A stretch of DNA of 5,130 nucleotides from Candidatus Minthomonas equi (GTDB lineage Bacteria > Bacteroidota > Bacteroidia > Bacteroidales > UBA932). The stretch's first letter is position 1, and every line of letters begins with the position of its first letter. The stretch covers positions 1 to 5,130 of the forward strand of contig JAGHUZ010000223.1 in the NCBI GenBank assembly GCA_018064575.1. The letters are read 5' to 3'. The position numbers and the translations under genes are program-made. Below the pieces are notes generated by a model. The model saw nothing but the letters and a program-made list of their open reading frames with translations. It was not told the DNA's origin and did not search any database. This document shows positions 1 to 5,130 of the stretch, one piece after another.

Positions 1-1485
1 AAGGAAGACAAGGACCACACCATGAGTGAGGCCTATTGGAAAATCTGGAATCCGGAAGTTCAGGCCAAAATCGATGCCGACATCGATGCGAACCGCAAGG
101 CCGACGCTGTCCTTGAACTCAACGTTCCGGCCGGAACGCAGGTGAAAGTGGAGCAGGTCTCCCATGACTTCATTTTCGGTGCCCATATCTTCAATTTCAA
201 TCAGCTCGGAACTCACGAGAGGAATGAGAGATACAAAGCCCTTTACGAAACACTCTTCAATTCAGCTTCCATCTCTTTCTACTGGAAACTGTTCGAGATG
301 GAACCGGGCAGACCCCGTTTCGTATCAGAATACTGGGATACCGAAGAATTCTGGAACAACTGCTCCGATCCCATGATGCAGCCTCATTGGCGTCGTCCCC
401 CTACCGACGAGGTGGTGGCATTCTGCGAGAGCAAGGGAATCCGTCTCCACGGACATAACCTTATCTGGGGTAACCGTACGTGGCAGCATCCTCATTGGAT
501 TATCGAGAAACTGATGACTCCCGAGGAGAAAGCCAAGATGGATACCTGGGTTTATGAAAAAGTAACCCCCGCGAACAACAGGGCAGTGGAAATCTACACC
601 GATGCTTACAAGGCCTTGACAAAGGAGGAACTCTCCGACGCTCTTCCCGAATATACCAAGACCGTAAATCAACTCTTCGAGAAACGCATCACCGAAATAG
701 CCAAGCGTTACGGTGGACGCATCCACAGCTGGGATGTGTGCAACGAAAGTTCCTGTGACTTCAAATTGATGAACCCCGGTGGAAGGCTCATCAAGAGTAA
801 TTACGGTATTATGCCGGCCGACTATGCATACAAGGCATTCAAGACCGCGCAGGCCTCTTTCCCTGATTTCGTCAAACTGAACATCAATGACTACAATATG
901 CATCAGGATTATCTCGACCAGGTGAAGGATCTCGTCGCCCGCGGCGCGAAAATCGACATTATGGGCGCCCAGATGCACCTCTTCAATCCCCAGACTTGCG
1001 CTGACATCGCCAATGGTGCCGAGATTCAGACCCCGGACCAGGTATGGAAATGGTCAAACCTTCTCGGTCAGGCCGGCATCCCCATCCATCTGAGCGAAAT
1101 TACCATCACTTCTCCCGGCGATGACGTTCACGGCCGTCAGATTCAGGCTGTCATCGCACAGAATCTTTACAGACTGTGGTTCAGTATCAAGCCTATGATG
1201 GGTATCACCTGGTGGAACGTAGTGGATGGCTGCGGAGCTCCCGGAGAACCTTCAGTATCGGGTCTGTTCGACCGCGATATGAAACCCAAAGCTTCATATT
1301 TCGCCCTTGATAATCTTATCAACAACGAATGGAAGACCAGGATGGATGTCAAGGCAGGAAAGAAGGGTGTCGTTCATTTCCGCGGTTTCAAGGGTAAATA
1401 TAAAGTATCCTGGACAGATGCTGACGGTAATGAAGTTACCAGGGAATTCTATTTGAAAAATGACGGCGACGGCCTGAAAAACTAA
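1..1485 (+). CDS. Divergent GH10 family glycoside hydrolase (endo-beta-1,4-xylanase-like), probably 5'-partial
   Basis: This is a retaining TIM-barrel glycosidase of family GH10, whose members usually cut beta-1,4-xylan. Numbering is from the first ATG, at 22. The RLHGHNLIW motif at 141-149 matches the family RGHTLVW signature. The acid/base is Glu242 in WDVCNES, MGAQMHL at 314-320 matches the G.Q.H strand, and the nucleophile is Glu359 in HLSEIT. ITWWNV (395-400) is the beta-8 tryptophan region. The usual -2 subsite Glu-Asn of the T.EN.MKW motif is absent: the aligned stretch is SISFYWK (83-89) and keeps only the Lys. About 40 extra residues follow the WGN motif (roughly 150-220). A small beta-rich tail occupies about 440-487. 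No signal peptide is visible although relatives are secreted, and the frame is open to base 1, so the true start probably lies upstream; a start at 22 cannot be excluded. Family assignment is firm, but xylan as the substrate is inferred only. Confidence 0.88.
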   Translation, partial: KEDKDHTMSEAYWKIWNPEVQAKIDADIDANRKADAVLELNVPAGTQVKVEQVSHDFIFGAHIFNFNQLGTHERNERYKALYETLFNSASISFYWKLFEMEPGRPRFVSEYWDTEEFWNNCSDPMMQPHWRRPPTDEVVAFCESKGIRLHGHNLIWGNRTWQHPHWIIEKLMTPEEKAKMDTWVYEKVTPANNRAVEIYTDAYKALTKEELSDALPEYTKTVNQLFEKRITEIAKRYGGRIHSWDVCNESSCDFKLMNPGGRLIKSNYGIMPADYAYKAFKTAQASFPDFVKLNINDYNMHQDYLDQVKDLVARGAKIDIMGAQMHLFNPQTCADIANGAEIQTPDQVWKWSNLLGQAGIPIHLSEITITSPGDDVHGRQIQAVIAQNLYRLWFSIKPMMGITWWNVVDGCGAPGEPSVSGLFDRDMKPKASYFALDNLINNEWKTRMDVKAGKKGVVHFRGFKGKYKVSWTDADGNEVTREFYLKNDGDGLKN

Positions 1486-1490
1486 AACTC

Positions 1491-1520
1491 TTCATATCAA
1501 AAAATAATAATCAATATGAA
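1491..1520 (+). promoter_or_regulatory. A/T-rich leader with an inverted repeat over the start codon of the second gene
   Basis: The 30 bases between the first stop codon and the ATG at 1516 are A/T-rich and contain no Shine-Dalgarno motif, as is common in Bacteroidota leaders. TTCATAT (1491-1497) is the exact reverse complement of ATATGAA (1514-1520), separated by 16 bases, so the start codon lies in the 3' arm. The stem would be weak, with one G-C pair in seven. There is no T-tract after the repeat, so it is not a terminator. A regulatory role is inference, and chance pairing in A/T-rich sequence is quite possible. Confidence 0.25.
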
Positions 1521-3564
1521 AAAAATCACATTGCTTCTAGCGGCTGTCCTGTTCGTATTCTCAGCTTGCCAGAATACCGCCCCTCAGCAGACGGCGGACG
1601 GAATACCTTCCGATGAAGGTATGTTCCCCTTCGTAATCTCTTTCACCGGTGAGGACAATGCCACCGATATCAGTTCCATCGTAGAGGCTCCTGCCGGAAA
1701 GAATGGTTTCATCAGAGTCGAAAACGGCCATTTCGTAAATGACAAGGGACGTGTCAAGTTCAATGCCACGAACCTTACCTGTTCCGCCAACTTCCCTTCA
1801 CACGAACAGGCTGAACGTCTCGCTGCCAGAATAGCGCGTTTCGGTATAAACTGTGTGCGCCTTCACTTTATGGACTGCGAGTACGGCCCCGAATTCTTCC
1901 CCCTTCCTTATCAGAGCGGAATTTTCGCAAATGACGGTTCTAACAGGAATCTCGACCCGGAAAGACTGGATCGTCTTGAATATATGATTCATCAGTTCAA
2001 GGAACACGGTATTTATGTCGACGTGAACCTGTACGTGGCCAGATACAAATATGCCTGGAAGGGGATGAATGCAGTGAACCCTTATATACAGAGTAAGGAA
2101 AAAGAGTATGCTAAAGACCTCCTTACACACGTGAATCCCTATACCGGACTCAGTATGGCCAACGACCCCTGCGTGGCCGTTATCGAACTGAATAATGAAG
2201 ATGCCCTCTTTACTTCATATATGGGCGGTCGTATCAGACGTCAGGAATGGCCTACAGTAAAGGAATTGCGTGACAGCAGTTTCCCTGCAGACAAGAAACG
2301 CGAATTCTTCAACACCCTTGAAAAGTTCGAGAGTGACCACTGGAACAATATGTACACTTTCCTGAAGAAAGAAGTGGGTGTAAAAGCTCCCATCACTTCC
2401 ACACAGGTGACATATTCGATGCCTTCCACATTCGAAGGAATGGATTTCTATGATATCCACGCCTATTGGCAGCATCCCCATATCGGGACATATTGGAAAG
2501 CCAACAACATCGCTATGATTAACGACCCCGACGGCGGTACAATGACCAGTATGGCTTCCAGAAGATACTCAGGCAAGCCTTTTACCGTTTCTGAGTATAA
2601 TCACGCTTACCCTAATTTCTACGGAACAGAGGCACAGCCTATGCTTCACGCATACGCTGCGTTCCACGGCTGGGATGGTGTGTTCGCATATTCCTGGAAC
2701 AACAGGGCCGATGAAGAACCCCAGTTTATGGAGTATTTCTTCTCCTTCGCTGCCAGAACAGACGTTCTCGCCCATTTCATCGCTTGTGCCGCTATGTATC
2801 TCAGAGGTGACGTGCAGGAATCTCCCACAAGCATAGTTCCTGTAGTTCCTATGTCCGATTTCGTCGATGATTGGATGGAGCAGCCCTCCACTGCCGGTGA
2901 TGTGGTGAAACTTATCGACAAAAATACAAACGGTGCCGTCAGCAGACAGTCTATGCTGATGCATAAGACCATTGTAGATATTCACGGCGGCAAGCCCACT
3001 GAAATCGCAAAGGATGCAGAGACTGCGGTGAAGATTACCGACACTAAGGAAATCGAATGGAACAATGAAATTCCCGACAAGGGTATGTTCATCGTGAGAA
3101 CCCCCAATGTGAAGCTGTTCTCAGGATTCCCTGAAGGGAGAAATATCGACCTGGGTGATGCCGTATCACTTAAAGTGGGCGCCACCAAACTCGGATGGAC
3201 CACGATTTCGCTCACCAGCTTGAAGGGTAATGGTTTCGGTTCAGGTTCATCAACCCTTCTGGCCGCTACCGGTTACACACATAACAAGGATGCCAGATTT
3301 ACCGTTGAGAAAGATGAAAACGGTAATCCCACCACCTTCATCTCCAGCAGAATGAAGGACTGGGGGACAGCTCCGATTATGACTGAAGGCATCAATGCTA
3401 CAGTAACTCTGGCTTCCGATGCCGATGCCACTTCTGTTTGGGCTCTCGACCCCAGCGGGGACAGAATGACCGAAGTTCCCGTATCCAAGGATGCCAACGG
3501 TAAAGCCGTTGTTACCCTCGATGAGAAATATCAGACAGTCTGGTATGAGATTTCCGTCAGGTAA
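1516..3564 (+). CDS. Lipoprotein clan GH-A (GH5-like) glycoside hydrolase with beta-rich C-terminal region
   Basis: The 682-residue protein starts with a lipoprotein signal peptide: Lys2-Lys3, a hydrophobic core, and a lipobox ending at Cys18 (FSAC). It is therefore expected to be membrane-anchored. A leading strand segment (FIRVENGHFVNDKGRVKF, 65-82) precedes a TIM barrel of about 85-430. Barrel landmarks fit clan GH-A: NCVRLH with Arg115, the acid/base Asn227-Glu228 in IELNNED, His315 and Tyr317 in DIHAYW, the nucleophile Glu360 in FTVSEYNH, and Trp394 in AYSWNN. The last ~200 residues look beta-rich and include FSGFPEGRNIDLGD (535-548) and a terminal TVWYEISV. This layout recalls large proteins often labelled cellulase-family or GH5-like in Bacteroidota, Verrucomicrobiota and Planctomycetota. 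Both catalytic Glu residues are present, so it is probably active. The substrate cannot be read from the sequence. The start is supported by the signal peptide and lies 30 bases after the GH10 stop. Confidence 0.85.
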   Translation: MKKITLLLAAVLFVFSACQNTAPQQTADGIPSDEGMFPFVISFTGEDNATDISSIVEAPAGKNGFIRVENGHFVNDKGRVKFNATNLTCSANFPSHEQAERLAARIARFGINCVRLHFMDCEYGPEFFPLPYQSGIFANDGSNRNLDPERLDRLEYMIHQFKEHGIYVDVNLYVARYKYAWKGMNAVNPYIQSKEKEYAKDLLTHVNPYTGLSMANDPCVAVIELNNEDALFTSYMGGRIRRQEWPTVKELRDSSFPADKKREFFNTLEKFESDHWNNMYTFLKKEVGVKAPITSTQVTYSMPSTFEGMDFYDIHAYWQHPHIGTYWKANNIAMINDPDGGTMTSMASRRYSGKPFTVSEYNHAYPNFYGTEAQPMLHAYAAFHGWDGVFAYSWNNRADEEPQFMEYFFSFAARTDVLAHFIACAAMYLRGDVQESPTSIVPVVPMSDFVDDWMEQPSTAGDVVKLIDKNTNGAVSRQSMLMHKTIVDIHGGKPTEIAKDAETAVKITDTKEIEWNNEIPDKGMFIVRTPNVKLFSGFPEGRNIDLGDAVSLKVGATKLGWTTISLTSLKGNGFGSGSSTLLAATGYTHNKDARFTVEKDENGNPTTFISSRMKDWGTAPIMTEGINATVTLASDADATSVWALDPSGDRMTEVPVSKDANGKAVVTLDEKYQTVWYEISVR

Positions 3565-3582
3565 TTCCTTCGGAAATATCAT
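3545..3582 (+). promoter_or_regulatory. Stem-loop spanning the stop of the GH5-like gene and the start of the CotH-like gene
   Basis: ATGAGATTTCCG (3545-3556) pairs with CGGAAATATCAT (3571-3582) at 11 of 12 positions; the only mismatch is G3549 with A3578. Inside, AGG (3559-3561) can pair with CCT (3567-3569) around a 5-base loop. The TAA stop of the upstream gene (3562-3564) starts in that terminal loop, and the first two bases of the ATG at 3581 lie at the base of the stem. No T-tract follows, so it is unlikely to be an intrinsic terminator. By inference, ribosomes finishing the upstream gene would open the stem and expose the next start, which would couple the two genes. The pairing is seen directly; the function is not shown. 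Confidence 0.4.
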
Positions 3583-3958
3583 GCAATTGCTCTTTATCCT
3601 TGCGCTTCAAGCCGCATTGGCTTGTTGCGCAGGGAAAGAGAAGCCTGCCGGGGAAATGATAGCGCCGAAACTCATTTCCTATTCTCTTTCAGATGGAACC
3701 AATACTTATGAAGCCCAGGAAATACGGGGGAACTGCATATATGTGTCAGTGCCCCGTGAAAGGGACTTGTCGCATCTGACGGCTGACTTTACCTATTCCG
3801 GAGTAAGGGTATTCATAGGAAAGGAGGAACAGGTCAGCGGAGTCACGACTGTCGATTTATCCGATTCCACTGCACCTCTGATATATTCCGTCGTTTCGGA
3901 GTCAGGTCTGGAAGTGTATATTATGTCTATGTGTTCGACCTTCCTTCGGTATTTATAG
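3581..3958 (+). CDS. N-terminal part of a frameshifted lipoprotein: signal peptide plus Ig-like domain
   Basis: From the ATG at 3581 this frame gives 125 residues. A hydrophobic signal (MQLLFILALQAALACC) ends in a likely lipobox at Cys15, or Cys16. It is followed by a domain of about 75 residues (32-112) beginning PKLISYSLSDG. This resembles the small Ig-like domains of Bacteroidota surface lipoproteins, in which a GTDVTNLTPTFT-like strand and a closing 'ITYTVTSEDGSTKTYTVTV' strand are typical; here they read RDLSHLTADFTYSG and APLIYSVVSESGLEVY. After GLEVY (bases up to 3919) the frame runs into unrelated residues and stops at 3956-3958, while the expected last strand continues in frame +1. 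An in-frame ATG at 3545, giving MRFPSGNSFGNIMQ, would supply a positively charged n-region and overlap the previous gene by 20 bases; it is a fair alternative start. Alone, this piece would be a lipidated Ig domain with no catalytic part. Confidence 0.6.
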   Translation: MQLLFILALQAALACCAGKEKPAGEMIAPKLISYSLSDGTNTYEAQEIRGNCIYVSVPRERDLSHLTADFTYSGVRVFIGKEEQVSGVTTVDLSDSTAPLIYSVVSESGLEVYIMSMCSTFLRYL

Positions 3959-5076
3959 ACACTGATGGAAATGCTCCCATAACCTCGAAGGTGAATTGGC
4001 TGGAGAACGCGCACATAAAGATAGTGGAGACTGACGGGACGGTTGATTTGGATGCATCCACCAGTATCAGAGGCCGTGGGAATACCACTTGGGAATATCC
4101 CAAGAAGCCCTATACCATCAAATTGGATTCCAAATCAAAGGTTCTCGGAATGCCATCCGACAAGAGATGGAATTTCCTCGCCAACTGGGCGGACAGGACA
4201 CTGATGCGGAACACTGTGGCCTTTGCCATCTCGTCGAAGACGAAAGACTTGGAGTGGACACCCCGCGGGAAACACGTAGAACTGGTGCTCAATGGTGTCC
4301 ATCAGGGTAACTATTATCTCTGCGAGCATATAAAAATTTCCAAAAACAGGGTGAATATCCGTGAGATGGAAACATCTGAGGACATCTCGGGCGACCACCT
4401 CACCGGAGGCTATCTTCTGGAAATCGACAACCATTACGACGAAACTTTCAAATTCAGGTCAAAACATCGGAATCTGCCTGTACTGCTGAAATCACCCGAT
4501 GAAGATGTGCAGGATGTCCAGTTATCGTATATCAGGGACTTTATCAATGGTCTCGAAGATATGCTTGTCGATGAGGACAGACTCGCAGCCCGTGAATATG
4601 AAGATGTTCTGGACATAGATTCGTTCATCGATTATTTTCTGGTTCACGAACTGGCGGAATACGCAGGTCCTGCAGATGACCCATACAGCAGCCATTGTTA
4701 CAAGGACTGCCTGGGTAAGCTCAAGGCAGGTCCTGTCTGGGATTTCGACAGAACCACTTTCAGACCCGATGTCACGAAATACCTTAACAAGAGCAAGGCG
4801 CTGTGGTATGGTTATCTGTTCAAGGATCCGGTATTCGTGTCCAGACTGAAAGAAAAGTGGCGGGAATCCAAAGCCGACTTCGAGGCGGTAATCCCCGAAA
4901 TAGATGCCATCGCTTCGGAAATCCTCCGTTCGGCCAGATATACTGTAAAGAAATGGAATACCACAAGTCGGGATAATGGTGATGAAACCCTGCCATTCGA
5001 TGATGCCGTTAAACGTCTGAAAAAAGCATACACGGACAGAATTACAGCAGTGGACCGGCTTGTTGAAAGTTTATGA
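3931..5076 (+). CDS. CotH-kinase-like domain protein (C-terminal part of the frameshifted gene)
   Basis: The 381 codons from a GTG at 3931 encode a complete-looking CotH-type domain, an atypical protein-kinase fold named after the Bacillus spore-coat protein CotH. Matching motifs in order are IDTDGNAPITSK (9-20), RGRGNTTWEYPKKPYTIKL (47-65), LGMPSDKRW (72-80), DRTLMRN (88-94), WTPRGKHVELVLNG (109-122), GNYYLCEHI (126-134), GGYLLEID (159-166), YFLVHEL (235-241) and GPVWDFD (267-273). The acidic WDFD is the probable metal/ATP-binding site. GTG is unlikely to be the true start: there is no signal peptide, and residues upstream of it in the same frame (VYYVYV) continue the Ig-like domain encoded from 3581. 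Non-spore-forming Bacteroidota have many such lipoproteins of unknown substrate, and CotH modules also occur in some cellulosomal proteins. Domain identity is firm; kinase activity and the role beside two glycosidases are open. Confidence 0.85.
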   Translation: MFDLPSVFIDTDGNAPITSKVNWLENAHIKIVETDGTVDLDASTSIRGRGNTTWEYPKKPYTIKLDSKSKVLGMPSDKRWNFLANWADRTLMRNTVAFAISSKTKDLEWTPRGKHVELVLNGVHQGNYYLCEHIKISKNRVNIREMETSEDISGDHLTGGYLLEIDNHYDETFKFRSKHRNLPVLLKSPDEDVQDVQLSYIRDFINGLEDMLVDEDRLAAREYEDVLDIDSFIDYFLVHELAEYAGPADDPYSSHCYKDCLGKLKAGPVWDFDRTTFRPDVTKYLNKSKALWYGYLFKDPVFVSRLKEKWRESKADFEAVIPEIDAIASEILRSARYTVKKWNTTSRDNGDETLPFDDAVKRLKKAYTDRITAVDRLVESL

Positions 5077-5130
5077 AGAAACAGATGGATTTTTTAACTT
5101 TATTTTGAATTTTCCGAAAAAGATGATATA

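Larger units (their letters stand above)
3581..5076 (+). pseudogene. Whole frameshifted gene: lipoprotein signal, Ig-like domain and CotH domain
   Basis: Reading frame 2 from 3581 to about 3919 and frame 1 from about 3922 to the stop at 5074-5076 give one continuous protein of roughly 497 residues. Across the join it reads SGLEVY-YVYVFDLPSVFIDTDG, which completes the last Ig-like strand and leads directly into the CotH domain. The simplest explanation is two surplus bases in the TATATTAT run at 3917-3924; loss of one base is the alternative. No other stop or frame break is seen in either half, so the lesion is recent, variable, or a sequencing or assembly error. The entry is marked pseudogene because, as written, the frame is broken. 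Confidence 0.6.

Noticed and set aside
325..978. Antisense 217-codon open frame inside the GH10 gene
   Set aside because: It lies wholly opposite a gene with clear family motifs, its translation has no recognisable domain, and it is explained by codon bias of the sense strand.
484..2481. Shared WQHPH motif in the GH10 and GH5-like proteins, with similar DNA near 484 and 2467
   Set aside because: The match is about a dozen bases long and falls at non-equivalent positions of the two barrels, so it is not evidence of duplication.
2569..2985. Antisense 138-codon open frame inside the GH5-like gene
   Set aside because: It is opposite conserved barrel residues and has no domain, signal or plausible leader; several shorter antisense frames in the same gene are similar shadows.
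3491..3580. Extending the N-terminal CotH piece back to the ATG at 3491
   Set aside because: The first 30 residues would overlap the end of the upstream gene and put a charged, non-signal stretch before the hydrophobic signal. Starts at 3581 or 3545 fit a lipoprotein better.
3550..3600. Intrinsic terminator between the GH5-like and CotH-like genes
   Set aside because: The inverted repeat has only a 7-bp main stem, includes coding sequence on both sides, and is not followed by a run of T.
3905..3935. Programmed ribosomal frameshifting in the CotH-like gene
   Set aside because: No X-XXY-YYZ slippery heptamer is in frame before the join and no clear stimulatory stem follows. Indel or sequencing error is simpler.
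5073..5108. ATG overlapping the CotH stop, encoding MKKQMDFLTLF
   Set aside because: The frame closes after 11 codons and has no homology or context; MKK followed by hydrophobic residues here looks like chance.
5077..5130. Promoter or terminator in the T-rich tail
   Set aside because: TATTTTG around 5100 only loosely resembles the Bacteroidota TAnnTTTG -7 box, no paired -33 element is clear, and no GC-rich hairpin precedes the T runs.

Overview
The window looks like a piece of a carbohydrate-degradation cluster from an uncultured gut- or rumen-type member of the Bacteroidota (Bacteroidales-like). Three things suggest this. Two secreted-type glycosidases and a CotH-like protein lie head to tail on the + strand. 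Two of the proteins begin with lipoprotein signal peptides. The leader before the second gene is an A/T-rich stretch with no Shine-Dalgarno sequence, which is typical of this phylum. All genes are on the + strand and tightly packed (gaps of 30 and 16 bases), so they probably form one transcript. No gene-free stretch exceeds 60 bases. I see no RNA gene, mobile element, CRISPR array or long repeat.

Layout. Positions 1-1485 hold a divergent GH10 (xylanase-family) enzyme, probably cut at its 5' end by the window edge because no signal peptide is visible. Positions 1516-3564 hold a 682-residue lipoprotein with a clan GH-A (GH5-like) TIM barrel, an intact Glu/Glu catalytic pair and a long beta-rich C-terminal region. 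Positions 3581-5076 hold a lipoprotein with a bacterial Ig-like domain followed by a CotH-kinase-like domain. This third gene is broken by a frameshift near 3917-3924, so it reads as two pieces (3581-3958 and 3931-5076). The last 54 bases (5077-5130) are T-rich and contain nothing I can call.

How they may work together. The two hydrolases are plausibly co-expressed to attack the same plant or microbial polysaccharide in the envelope or periplasm. The CotH-like lipoprotein is a less expected partner and its role here is unknown. Both gene junctions contain an inverted repeat whose 3' arm covers the downstream start codon. The one at 3545-3582 also has the upstream stop codon in its loop, which suggests translational coupling.

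The points most worth following up are the CotH frameshift (real, variable, or an assembly error), the altered substrate-binding motif of the GH10 enzyme, and the stem-loop at the second junction.
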